A DNA stretch of 64,000 nucleotides, taken from NCBI GenBank assembly GCA_003116995.1, contig BDSL01000021.1, positions 1 through 64,000 of the forward strand, written 5' to 3'. The notes under the pieces were generated by a model, which saw only the letters and a list, made by a program, of their open reading frames with translations, was not told the DNA's origin and searched no databases. The translations under genes and the position numbers were made by a program. Position 1 is the stretch's first letter; each line of letters starts with the position of its first letter. Below are positions 1 to 13,469 of this stretch, one piece after another. The DNA is from Yamagishiella unicocca (taxonomy: Eukaryota > Chlorophyta > Chlorophyceae > Chlamydomonadales > Volvocaceae).

Positions 1-3000
1 TTATACTCATTTTGTTCAGGAGAAGAAATCAAGGCAGATGGTGTCGTCAAAAAATTTTTTTTGGGGGTGGGATTGGCCCGAAACCATGGATAAACCATCA
101 GGAAACCAAAAGTATAACCTAGGACCAAAATATTTTTTCTTGGCCATTGGTCCTTAATTAGGACATATAATATATTTTTAATATTATTGGATCGATCTTG
201 GGCCTGATTTGGCACTGCTGTACATCTTTGGGATTTAGCAATAGGGTTTAGCAGTACAGTACCAGAATGTACGGCAAAGTATGGCAATATTATACTCATT
301 TTGTTCAGGAGAAGAAATCAAGGCAGATGGTGTCGTCAAAAAATTTTTTGGGGGTGGGATTGGCCCCGAAACCATGGATAAACCATCAGGAAACCAAAAG
401 TATAACCTAGGACCAAAATATTTTTTCTTGGCCATTGGTCCTTAATTAGGACATATAATATATTTAATATTATTGGATCGATCTTGGGCCTGATTTGGCA
501 CTGCTGTACATCTTTGGGATTTAGCAATAGGGTTTAGCAGTACAGTACAGAATGTACGGCAAAGTATGGCAATATTATACTCATTTTGTTCAGGAGAAGA
601 AATCAAGGCAGATGGTGTCGTCAAAAAAATTTTTTGGGGGGGATTGGCCCCGAAACCATGGATAAACCATCAGGAAACCAAAAGTATAACCTAGGACCAA
701 AAATATTTTTTCTTGGCCATTGGTCCTTAATTAGGACATATAATATATTTATAATATTATTGGATCGATCTTGGGCCTGATTTGGCACTGCTGTACATCT
801 TTGGGATTTAGCAATAGGGTTTAGCAGTACAGTACAGAATGTACGGCAAAGTATGGCAATATTATACTCATTTTGTTCAGGAGAAGAAATCAAGGCAGAT
901 GGTGTCGTCAAAAAATTTTTGGGGGTGGGATTGGCCCCGAAACCATGGATAAACCATCAGGAAACCAAAAGTATAACCTAGGACCAAAATATTTTTTCTT
1001 GGCCATTGGTCCTTAATTAGGACATATAATATATTTAATATTATTGGATCGATCTTGGGCCTGATTTGGCACTGCTGTACATCTTTGGGATTTAGCAATA
1101 GGGTTTAGCAGTACAGTACCAGAATGTACGGCAAAGTATGGCAATATTATACTCATTTTGTTCAGGAGAAGAAATCAAGGCAGATGGTGTCGTCAAAAAA
1201 TTTTTTGGGGTGGGATTGGCCCCGAAACCATGGATAAACCATCAGGAAACCAAAAGTATAACCTAGGACCAAAAATATTTTTTCTTGGCCATTGGTCCTT
1301 AATTAGGACATATAATATATTTAATATTATTGGATCGATCTTGGGCCTGATTTGGCACTGCTGTACATCTTTGGGATTTAGCAATAGGGTTTAGCAGTAC
1401 AGTACCAGAATGTACGGCAAAGTATGGCAATATTATACTCATTTTGTTCAGGAGAAGAAATCAAGGCAGATGGTGTCGTCAAAAAATTTTTTGGGGGTGG
1501 GATTGGCCCCGAAACCATGGATAAACCATCAGGAAACCAAAAGTATAACCTAGGACCAAAAATATTTTTTCTTGGCCATTGGTCCTTAATTAGGACATAT
1601 AATATATTTATAATATTATTGGATCGATCTTGGGCCTGATTTGGCACTGCTGTACATCTTTGGGATTTAGCAATAGGGTTTAGCAGTACAGTACCAGAAT
1701 GTACGGCAAAGTATGGCAATATTATACTCATTTTGTTCAGGAGAAGAAATCAAGGCAGATGGTGTCGTCAAAAAATTTTTGGGGGTGGGATTGGCCCCGA
1801 AACCATGGATAAACCATCAGGAAACCAAAAGTATAACCTAGGACCAAAAATATTTTTTCTTGGCCATTGGTCCTTAATTAGGACATATAATATATTTATA
1901 ATATTATTGGATCGATCTTGGGCCTGATTTGGCACTGCTGTACATCTTTGGGATTTAGCAATAGGGTTTAGCAGTACAGTACCAGAATGTACGGCAAAGT
2001 ATGGCAATATTATACTCATTTTGTTCAGGAGAAGAAATCAAGGCAGATGGTGTCGTCAAAAAATTTTTTGGGGGTGGGATTGGCCCCGAAACCATGGATA
2101 AACCATCAGGAAACCAAAAGTATAACCTAGGACCAAAAATATTTTTTCTTGGCCATTGGTCCTTAATTAGGACATATAATATATTTTTAATATTATTGGA
2201 TCGATCTTGGGCCTGATTTGGCACTGCTGTACATCTTTGGGATTTAGCAATAGGGTTTAGCAGTACAGTACCAGAATGTACGGCAAAGTATGGCAATATT
2301 ATACTCATTTTGTTCAGGAGAAGAAATCAAGGCAGATGGTGTCGTCAAAAAATTTTTTGGGGGTGGGATTGGCCCCGAAACCATGGATAAACCATCAGGA
2401 AACAAAAGTATAACCTAGGACCAAAAATATTTTTTCTTGGCCATTGGTCCTTAATTAGGACATATAATATATTTTTAATATTATTGGATCGATCTTGGGC
2501 CTGATTTGGCACTGCTGTACATCTTTGGGATTTAGCAATAGGGTTTAGCAGTACAGTACAGAATGTACGGCAAAGTATGGCAATATTATACTCATTTTGT
2601 TCAGGAGAAGAAATCAAGGCAGATGGTGTCGTCAAAAAAATTTTTTGGGGGTGGGATTGGCCCCGAAACCATGGATAAACCATCAGGAAACCAAAAGTAT
2701 AACCTAGGACCAAAATATTTTTTCTTGGCCATTGGTCCTTAATTAGGACATATAATATATTTTAATATTATTGGATCGATCTTGGGCCTGATTTGGCACT
2801 GCTGTACATCTTTGGGATTTAGCAATAGGGTTTAGCAGTACAGTACCAGAATGTACGGCAAAGTATGGCAATATTATACTCATTTTGTTCAGGAGAAGAA
2901 ATCAAGGCAGATGGTGTCGTCAAAAAATTTTTGGGGGTGGGATTGGCCCCGAAACCATGGATAAACCATCAGGAAACCAAAAGTATAACCTAGGACCAAA

Positions 3001-6000
3001 AATATTTTTTCTTGGCCATTGGTCCTTAATTAGGACATATAATATATTTATAATATTATTGGATCGATCTTGGGCCTGATTTGGCACTGCTGTACATCTT
3101 TGGGATTTAGCAATAGGGTTTAGCAGTACAGTACCAGAATGTACGGCAAAGTATGGCAATATTATACTCATTTTGTTCAGGAGAAGAAATCAAGGCAGAT
3201 GGTGTCGTCAAAAAATTTTTTGGGGGTGGGATTGGCCCCGAAACCATGGATAAACCATCAGGAAACCAAAAGTATAACCTAGGACCAAAAATATTTTTTC
3301 TTGGCCATTGGTCCTTAATTAGGACATATAATATATTTTTAATATTATTGGATCGATCTTGGGCCTGATTTGGCACTGCTGTACATCTTTGGGATTTAGC
3401 AATAGGGTTTAGCAGTACAGTACCAGAATGTACGGCAAAGTATGGCAATATTATACTCATTTTGTTCAGGAGAAGAAATCAAGGCAGATGGTGTCGTCAA
3501 AAAATTTTTTGGGGGTGGGATTGGCCCCGAAACCATGGATAAACCATCAGGAAACCAAAAGTATAACCTAGGACCAAAATATTTTTTTCTTGGCCATTGG
3601 TCCTTAATTAGGACATATAATATATTTATAATATTATTGGATCGATCTTGGGCCTGATTTGGCACTGCTGTACATCTTTGGGATTTAGCAATAGGGTTTA
3701 GCAGTACAGTACCAGAATGTACGGCAAAGTATGGCAATATTATACTCATTTTGTTCAGGAGAAGAAATCAAGGCAGATGGTGTCGTCAAAAAATTTTTTT
3801 GGGGGTGGGATTGGCCCCGAAACCATGGATAAACCATCAGGAAACCAAAAGTATAACCTAGGACCAAAAATATTTTTTCTTGGCCATTGGTCCTTAATTA
3901 GGACATATAATATATTTTATATTATTGGATCGATCTTGGGCCTGATTTGGCACTGCTGTACATCTTTGGGATTTAGCAATAGGGTTTAGCAGTACAGTAC
4001 CAGAATGTACGGCAAAGTATGGCAATATTATACTCATTTTGTTCAGGAGAAGAAATCAAGGCAGATGGTGTCGTCAAAAAATTTTTTGGGGGTGGGATTG
4101 GCCCCGAAACCATGGATAAACCATCAGGAAACCAAAAGTATAACCTAGGACCAAAAATATTTTTTCTTGGCCATTGGTCCTTAATTAGGACATATAATAT
4201 ATTTTTAATATTATTGGATCGATCTTGGGCCTGATTTGGCACTGCTGTACATCTTTGGGATTTAGCAATAGGGTTTAGCAGTACAGTACCAGAATGTACG
4301 GCAAAGTATGGCAATATTATACTCATTTTGTTCAGGAGAAGAAATCAAGGCAGATGGTCGTCAAAAAAATTTTTTGGGGGTGGGATTGGCCCCGAAACCA
4401 TGGATAAACCATCAGGAAACCAAAAGTATAACCTAGGACCAAAAATATTTTTTCTTGGCCATTGGTCCTTAATTAGGACATATAATATATTTATATTATT
4501 GGATCGATCTTGGGCCTGATTTGGCACTGCTGTACATCTTTGGGATTTAGCAATAGGGTTTAGCAGTACAGTACCAGAATGTACGGCAAAGTATGGCAAT
4601 ATTATACTCATTTTGTTCAGGAGAAGAAATCAAGGCAGATGGTGTCGTCAAAAAATTTTTTTGGGGGTGGGATTGGCCCCGAAACCATGGATAAACCATC
4701 AGGAAACCAAAAGTATAACCTAGGACCAAAAATATTTTTTCTTGGCCATTGGTCCTTAATTAGGACATATAATATATTTTTAATATTATTGGATCGATCT
4801 TGGGCCTGATTTGGCACTGCTGTACATCTTTGGGATTTAGCAATAGGGTTTAGCAGTACAGTACCAGAATGTACGGCAAAGTATGGCAATATTATACTCA
4901 TTTTGTTCAGGAGAAGAAATCAAGGCAGATGGTGTCGTCAAAAAATTTTTTGGGGGTGGGATTGGCCCCGAAACCATGGATAAACCATCAGGAAACCAAA
5001 AGTATAACCTAGGACCAAAAATATTTTTTCTTGGCCATTGGTCCTTAATTAGGACATATAATATATTTTTAATATTATTGGATCGATCTTGGGCCTGATT
5101 TGGCACTGCTGTACATCTTTGGGATTTAGCAATAGGGTTTAGCAGTACAGTACCAGAATGTACGGCAAAGTATGGCAATATTATACTCATTTTGTTCAGG
5201 AGAAGAAATCAAGGCAGATGGTGTCGTCAAAAATTTTTTGGGGGTGGATTGGCCCCGAAACCATGGATAAACCATCAGGAAACCAAAAGTATAACCTAGG
5301 ACCAAAAATATTTTTTCTTGGCCATTGGTCCTTAATTAGGACATATAATATATTTATAATATTATTGGATCGATCTTGGGCCTGATTTGGCACTGCTGTA
5401 CATCTTTGGGATTTAGCAATAGGGTTTAGCAGTACAGTACCAGAATGTACGGCAAAGTATGGCAATATTATACTCATTTTGTTCAGGAGAAGAAATCAAG
5501 GCAGATGGTGTCGTCAAAAAATTTTTGGGGGTGGGATTGGCCCCGAAACCATGGATAAACCATCAGGAAACCAAAAGTATAACCTAGGACCAAAAATATT
5601 TTTCTTGGCCATTGGTCCTTAATTAGGACATATAATATATTTAATATTATTGATCGATCTTGGGCCTGATTTGGCACTGCTGTACATCTTTGGGATTTAG
5701 CAATAGGGTTTAGCAGTACAGTACCAGAATGTACGGCAAAGTATGGCAATATTATACTCATTTTGTTCAGGAGAAGAAATCAAGGCAGATGGTGTCGTCA
5801 AAAAATTTTTTGGGGTGGGATTGGCCCCGAAACCATGGATAAACCATCAGGAAACCAAAAGTATAACCTAGGACCAAAAATATTTTTTCTTGGCCATTGG
5901 TCCTTAATTAGGACATATAATATATTTTTAATATTATTGGATCGATCTTGGGCCTGATTTGGCACTGCTGTACATCTTTGGGATTTAGCAATAGGGTTTA

Positions 6001-9000
6001 GCAGTACAGTACCAGAATGTACGGCAAAGTATGGCAATATTATACTCATTTTGTTCAGGAGAAGAAATCAAGGCAGATGGTGTCGTCAAAAAATTTTTTG
6101 GGGGTGGGATTGGCCCCGAAACCATGGATAAACCATCAGGAAACCAAAAAGTATAACCTAGGACCAAAATATTTTTTCTTGGCCATTGGTCCTTAATTAG
6201 GACATATAATATATTTATAATATTATTGGATCGATCTTGGGCCTGATTTGGCACTGCTGTACATCTTTGGGATTTAGCAATAGGGTTTAGCAGTACAGTA
6301 CCAGAATGTACGGCAAAGTATGGCAATATTATACTCATTTTGTTCAGGAGAAGAAATCAAGGCAGATGGTGTCGTCAAAAAAATTTTTTGGGGGTGGGAT
6401 TGGCCCCGAAACCATGGATAAACCATCAGGAAACCAAAAGTATAACCTAGGACCAAAAATATTTTTTCTTGGCCATTGGTCCTTAATTAGGACATATAAT
6501 ATATTTTAATATTATTGGATCGATCTTGGGCCTGATTTGGCACTGCTGTACATCTTTGGGATTTAGCAATAGGGTTTAGCAGTACAGTACCAGAATGTAC
6601 GGCAAAGTATGGCAATATTATACTCATTTTGTTCAGGAGAAGAAATCAAGGCAGATGGTGTCGTCAAAAAATTTTTTGGGGGTGGGATTGGCCCCGAAAC
6701 CATGGATAAACCATCAGGAAACCAAAAGTATAACCTAGGACCAAAATTTTTTTCTTGGCCATTGGTCCTTAATTAGGACATATAATATATTTTAATATTA
6801 TTGGATCGATCTTGGGCCTGATTTGGCACAGCTGTACATCTTTGGATTTAGCAATAGGGTTTAGCAGTACAGTACCAGAATGTACGGCAAAGTATGGCAA
6901 TATTATACTCATTTTGTTCAGGAGAAGAAATCAAGGCAGATGTTGTCGTCAAAAAATTTTTTGGGGGTGGGATTGGCCCCGAAACCATGGATAAACCATC
7001 AGGAAACCAAAAGTATAACTAGGACCAAAAATATTTTTTCTTGGCCATTGGTCCTTAATTAGGACATATAATATATTTTTAATATTATTGGATCGATCTG
7101 GGCCTGATTTGGCACTGCTGTACACTTTGGGATTTAGCAATAGGGTTTAGCAGTACAGTACCAGAATGTACGGCAAAGTATGGCAATATTATACTCATTT
7201 TGTTCAGAGAAGAAATCAAGGCAGATGTGTCGTCAAAAAATTTTTTGGGGTGGGATTGGCCCCGAAACCAGATAAACCATCAGAAACCAAAAGTATAACC
7301 TAGGACCAAAAATATTTTTTCTTGCCATTGGTCCTTAATTAGACATATAATATATTTTAATATATTGGATCGATCTTGGGCCTGATTTGCACTGCTGTAC
7401 ATCTTTGGATTAGCAATAGGGTTTAGCCAGTACAGTACCAGAATGTACGGCAAAGTATGGCAATATTATACTCATTTTGTTCAGGAGAAGAAATCAAGGC
7501 AGATGTTGTCGTCAAAAAATTTTTTGGGGGTGGGATTGGCCCCGAAACCATGGATAAACCATCAGGAAACCAAAAGTATAACCTAGGACCAAAAATATTT
7601 TTCTTGCCATTGGTCCTTAATTAGGACATATAATATATTTTAATATTATTGGATCGATCTTGGGCCTGATTTGGCACTGCTGTACATCTTTGGGATTTAG
7701 CAATAGGGTTTAGCAGTACAGTACCAGAATGTACGGCAAAGTATGGCAATATTATACTCATTTTGTTCAGGAGAAGAAATCAAGGCAGATGTTGTCGTCA
7801 AAAAATTTTTGGGGGTGGGATTGGCCCCGAAACCATGGATAAACCATCAGGAAACCAAAAGTATAACCTAGGACCAAAAATATTTTTTCTTGGCCATTGG
7901 TCCTTAATTAGGACATATAATATATTTTTAATATTATTGGATCGATCTTGGGCCTGATTTGGCACTGCTGTACATCTTTGGGATTTAGCAATAGGGTTTA
8001 GCAGTACAGTACCAGAATGTACGGCAAAGTATGGCAATATTATACTCATTTTGTTCAGGAGAAGAAATCAAGGCAGATGTTGTCGTCAAAAATTTTTGGG
8101 GGTGGGATTGGCCCCGAAACCATGGATAAACCATCAGGAAACCAAAAGTATAACCTAGGACCAAAAATATTTTTTCTTGGCCATTGGTCCTTAATTAGGA
8201 CATATAATATATTTTAATATTATTGGATCGATCTTGGGCCTGATTTGGCACTGCTGTACATCTTTGGGATTTAGCAATAGGGTTAGCAGTACAGTACCAG
8301 AATGTACGGCAAAGTATGGCAATATTATACTCATTTTGTTCAGGAGAAGAAATCAAGGCAGATGTTGTCGTCAAAAAATTTTTGGGGGTGGGATTGGCCC
8401 CGAAACCATGGATAAACCATCAGGAAACCAAAAGTATAACCTAGGACCAAAAATATTTTTTCTTGGCCATTGGTCCTTAATTAGGACATATAATATATTT
8501 TTAATATTATTGGATCGATCTTGGGCCTGATTTGGCACTGCTGTACATCTTTGGGATTTAGCAATAGGGTTTAGCAGTACAGTACCAGAATGTACGGCAA
8601 AGTATGGCAATATTATACTCATTTTGTTCAGGAGAAGAAATCAAGGCAGATGTTGTCGTCAAAAAATTTTTTGGGGGTGGGATTGGCCCCGAAACCATGG
8701 ATAAACCATCAGAAAACCAAAAGTATAACCTAGGACCAAAAATATTTTTTCTTGGCCATTGGTCCTTAATTAGGACATATAATATATTTTTAATATTATT
8801 GGATCGATCTTGGGCCTGATTTGGCACTGCTGTACATCTTTGGGATTTAGCAATAGGGTTTAGCAGTACAGTACCAGAATGTACGGCAAAGTATGGCAAT
8901 ATTATACTCATTTTGTTCAGGAGAAGAAATCAAGGCAGATGTTGTCATCAAAAAATTTTTTGGGGGTGGGATTGGCCCCGAAACCATGGATAAACCATCA

Positions 9001-12000
9001 GGAAACCAAAAGTATAACCTAGGACCAAAAATATTTTTTCTTGGCCATTGGTCCTTAATTAGGACATATAATATATTTTTAATATTATTGGATCGATCTT
9101 GGGCCTGATTTGGCACTGCTGTACATCTTTGGATTTAGCAATAGGGTTTAGCAGTACAGTACCAGAATGTACGGCAAAGTATGGCAATATTATACTCATT
9201 TTGTTCAGGAGAAGAAATCAAGGCAGATGTTGTCGTCAAAAAATTTTTTGGGGGTGGGATTGGCCCCGAAACCATGGATAAACCATCAGGAAACCAAAAG
9301 TATAACCTAGGACCAAAAATATTTTTTCTTGGCCATTGGTCCTTAATTAGGACATATAATATATTTTTAATATTATTGGATCGATCTTGGGCCTGATTTG
9401 GCACTGCTGTACATCTTTGGGATTTAGCAATAGGGTTTAGCAGTACAGTACCAGAATGTACGGCAAAGTATGGCAATATTATACTCATTTTGTTCAGGAG
9501 AAGAAATCAAGGCAGATGTTGTCGTCAAAAAATTTTTTGGGGGTGGGATTGGCCCCGAAACCATGGATAAACCATCAGGAAACCAAAAGTATAACCTAGG
9601 ACCAAAAATATTTTTTCTTGGCCATTGGTCCTTAATTAGGACATATAATATATTTTTAATATTATTGGATCGATCTTGGGCCTGATTTGGCACTGCTGTA
9701 CATCTTTGGGATTTAGCAATAGGGTTTAGCAGTACAGTACCAGAATGTACGGCAAAGTATGGCAATATTATACTCATTTTGTTCAGGAGAAGAAATCAAG
9801 GCAGATGTTGTCGTCAAAAAATTTTTTGGGGGTGGGATTGGCCCCGAAACCATGGATAAACCATCAGGAAACCAAAAGTATAACCTAGGACCAAAAATAT
9901 TTTTTCTTGGCCATTGGTCCTTAATTAGGACATATAATATATTTTTAATATTATTGGATCGATCTTGGGCCTGATTTGGCACTGCTGTACATCTTTGGGA
10001 TTTAGCAATAGGGTTTAGCAGTACAGTACCAGAATGTACGGCAAAGTATGGCAATATTATACTCATTTTGTTCAGGAGAAGAAATCAAGGCAGATGTTGT
10101 CATCAAAAAATTTTTTGGGGGTGGGATTGGCCCCGAAACCATGGATAAACCATCAGGAAACCAAAAGTATAACCTAGGACCAAAAATATTTTTTCTTGGC
10201 CATTGGTCCTTAATTAGGACATATAATATATTTTTAATATTATTGGATCGATCTTGGGCCTGATTTGGCACTGCTGTACATCTTTGGGATTTAGCAATAG
10301 GGTTTAGCAGTACAGTACCAGAATGTACGGCAAAGTATGGCAATATTATACTCATTTTGTTCAGGAGAAGAAATCAAGGCAGATGTTGTCGTCAAAAAAT
10401 TTTTTGGGGGTGGGATTGGCCCCGAAACCATGGATAAACCATCAGGAAACCAAAAGTATAACCTAGGACCAAATATATTTTTTCTTGGCCATTGGTCCTT
10501 AATTAGGACATATAATATATTTTTAATATTATTGGATCGATCTTGGGCCTGATTTGGCACTGCTGTACACCTTTGGGATTTAGCAATAGGGTTTAGCAGT
10601 ACAGTACCAGAATGTACGGCAAAGTATGGCAATATTATACTCATTTTGTTCAGGAGAAGAAATCAAGGCAGATGTTGTCGTCAAAAAATGTTTTGGGGGT
10701 GGGATTGGCCCCGAAACCATGGATAAACCATCAGGAAACCAAAAGTATAACCTAGGACCAAAAATATTTTTTCTTGGCCATTGGTCCTTAATTAGGACAT
10801 ATAATATATTTTTAATATTATTGGATCGATCTTGGGCCTGATTTGGCACTGCTGTACATCTTTGGGATTTAGCAATAGGGTTTAGCAGTACAGTACCAGA
10901 ATGTACGGCAAAGTATGGCAATATTATACTCATTTTGTTCAGGAGAAGAAATCAAGGCAGATGTTGTCGTCAAAAAATTTTTTGGGGGTGGGATTGGCCC
11001 CGAAACCATGGATAAACCATCAGGAAACCAAAAGTATAACCTAGGACCAAAAATATTTTTTCTTGGCCATTGGTCCTTAATTAGGACATATAATATATTT
11101 TTAATATTATTGGATCGATCTTGGGCCTGATTTGGCACTGCTGTACATCTTTGGGATTTAGCAATAGGGTTTAGCAGTACAGTACCAGAATGTACGGCAA
11201 AGTATGGCAATATTATACTCATTTTGTTCAGGAGAAGAAATCAAGGCAGATGTTGTCGTCAAAAAATTTTTTGGGGGTGGGATTGGCCCCGAAACCATGG
11301 ATAAACCATCAGGAAACCAAAAGTATAACCTAGGACCAAATATATTTTTTCTTGGCCATTGGTCCTTAATTAGGACATATAATATATTTTTAATATTATT
11401 GGATCGATCTTGGGCCTGATTTGGCACTGCTGTACATCTTTGGGATTTAGCAATAGGGTTTAGCAGTACAGTACCAGAATGTACGGCAAAGTATGGCAAT
11501 ATTATACTCATTTTGTTCAGGAGAAGAAATCAAGGCAGATGTTGTCGTCAAAAAATGTTTTGGGGGTGGGATTGGCCCCGAAACCATGGATAAACCATCA
11601 GGAAACCAAAAGTATAACCTAGGACCAAAAATATTTTTTCTTGGCCATTGGTCCTTAATTAGGACATATAATATATTTTTAATATTATTGGATCGATCTT
11701 GGGCCTGATTTGGCACTGCTGTACATCTTTGGGATTTAGCAATAGGGTTTAGCAGTACAGTACCAGAATGTACGGCAAAGTATGGCAATATTATACTCAT
11801 TTTGTTCAGGAGAAGAAATCAAGGCAGATGTTGTCGTCAAAAAATTTTTTGGGGGTGGGATTGGCCCCGAAACCATGGATAAACCATCAGGAAACCAAAA
11901 GTATAACCTAGGACCAAAAATATTTTTTCTTGGCCATTGGTCCTTAATTAGGACATATAATATATTTTTAATATTATTGGATCGATCTTGGGCCTGATTT

Positions 12001-13426
12001 GGCACTGCTGTACATCTTTGGGATTTAGCAATAGGGTTTAGCAGTACAGTACCAGAATGTACGGCAAAGTATGGCAATATTATACTCATTTTGTTCAGGA
12101 GAAGAAATCAAGGCAGATGTTGTCGTCAAAAAATTTTTTGGGGGTGGGATTGGCCCCGAAACCATGGATAAACCATCAGGAAACCAAAAGTATAACCTAG
12201 GACCAAATATATTTTTTCTTGGCCATTGGTCCTTAATTAGGACATATAATATATTTTTAATATTATTGGATCGATCTTGGGCCTGATTTGGCACTGCTGT
12301 ACATCTTTGGGATTTAGCAATAGGGTTTAGCAGTACAGTACCAGAATGTACGGCAAAGTATGGCAATATTATACTCATTTTGTTCAGGAGAAGAAATCAA
12401 GGCAGATGTTGTCGTCAAAAAATGTTTTGGGGTGGGATTGGCCCCGAAACCATGGATAAACCATCAGGAAACCAAAAGTATAACCTAGGACCAAAAATAT
12501 TTTTTCTTGGCCATTGGTCCTTAATTAGGACATATAATATATTTTTAATATTATTGGATCGATCTTGGGCCTGATTTGGCACTGCTGTACATCTTTGGGA
12601 TTTAGCAATAGGGTTTAGCAGTACAGTACCAGAATGTACGGCAAAGTATGGCAATATTATACTCATTTTGTTCAGGAGAAGAAATCAAGGCAGATGTTGT
12701 CGTCAAAAAATTTTTTGGGGGTGGGATTGGCCCCGAAACCATGGATAAACCATCAGGAAACCAAAAGTATAACCTAGGACCAAATATATTTTTTCTTGGC
12801 CATTGGTCCTTAATTAGGACATATAATATATTTTTAATATTATTGGATCGATCTTGGGCCTGATTTGGCACTGCTGTACATCTTTGGGATTTAGCAATAG
12901 GGTTTAGCAGTACAGTACCAGAATGTACGGCAAAGTATGGCAATATTATACTCATTTTGTTCAGGAGAAGAAATCAAGGCAGATGTTGTCGTCAAAAAAT
13001 GTTTTGGGGGTGGGATTGGCCCCGAAACCATGGATAAACCATCAGGAAACCAAAAGTATAACCTAGGACCAAAAATATTTTTTCTTGGCCATTGGTCCTT
13101 AATTAGGACATATAATATATTTTTAATATTATTGGATCGATCTTGGGCCTGATTTGGCACTGCTGTACATCTTTGGGATTTAGCAATAGGGTTTAGCAGT
13201 ACAGTACCAGAATGTACGGCAAAGTATGGCAATATTATACTCATTTTGTTCAGGAGAAGAAATCAAGGCAGATGTTGTCGTCAAAAAATTTTTTGGGGGT
13301 GGGATTGGCCCCGAAACCATGGATAAACCATCAGGAAACCAAAAGTATAACCTAGGACCAAAAATATTTTTTCTTGGCCATTGGTCCTTAATTAGGACAT
13401 ATAATATATTTTTAATATTATTGGAT
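1..13426. repeat. AT-rich tandem satellite, ~289 bp monomer, about 46 copies
   Basis: Head-to-tail copies of one monomer fill the first 13.4 kb. The spacing is exactly 289 bp through most of the right half (for example successive copies at 9181, 9470, 9759, 10048 and 10337); elsewhere single-base indels give 286-290 bp. Each monomer holds a perfect 8 bp inverted repeat (AGGACCAA ... TTGGTCCT) around an A/T-rich loop. It also has an imperfect inverted pair (TGCTGTACAT ... ATGTACGGCA) and a telomere-like TAGGGTTTAG. Base composition is far more AT-rich than the genes to the right. All open frames here recur with the monomer, and 289 is not a multiple of 3, so no frame runs across copies. Position next to telomeric repeats suggests a subtelomeric satellite, comparable in placement with the Sultan arrays of Chlamydomonas reinhardtii but with a much shorter monomer. 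Confidence 0.97.
6745..7610. repeat. Decayed block of satellite copies between two subfamilies
   Basis: About three consecutive monomers carry many single-base deletions and a few substitutions, whereas copies on either side are nearly perfect. Left of this block the monomer reads GATGGTGTCGTC; from about 6940 rightwards it reads GATGTTGTCGTC. The block is therefore the boundary between two separately homogenised subfamilies. An assembly or consensus error in a hard repeat could also give this deletion-heavy pattern. Confidence 0.8.
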
Positions 13427-13469
13427 ACCCAAAACCCTAAAACCCTAAAACCCTAAAACCCTAAACCCC
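13427..13469 (+). repeat. Internal telomeric repeat, four CCCTAAAA units
   Basis: CCCTAAAA units begin at 13435, 13443, 13451 and 13459, flanked by degenerate ACCCAAAA and AAACCCC edges. TTTTAGGG is the telomere repeat of Chlamydomonas and relatives. The C-rich strand reads 5' to 3' on the plus strand, the orientation of a telomere at a left chromosome end. It joins the satellite abruptly on its left, in the middle of a monomer, and merges into the (CCCCAG)n tract on its right. Confidence 0.95.

Noticed and set aside
1378..13244. Recurrent 117-residue minus-strand and 71-residue plus-strand open frames, one pair per satellite monomer
   Set aside because: They recur only because the monomer recurs, change freely with indels, have no protein-family features and no coding-like constraint.
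1..13426. CRISPR array
   Set aside because: Copies are contiguous 289 bp monomers with no unique spacers, in a eukaryotic genome.
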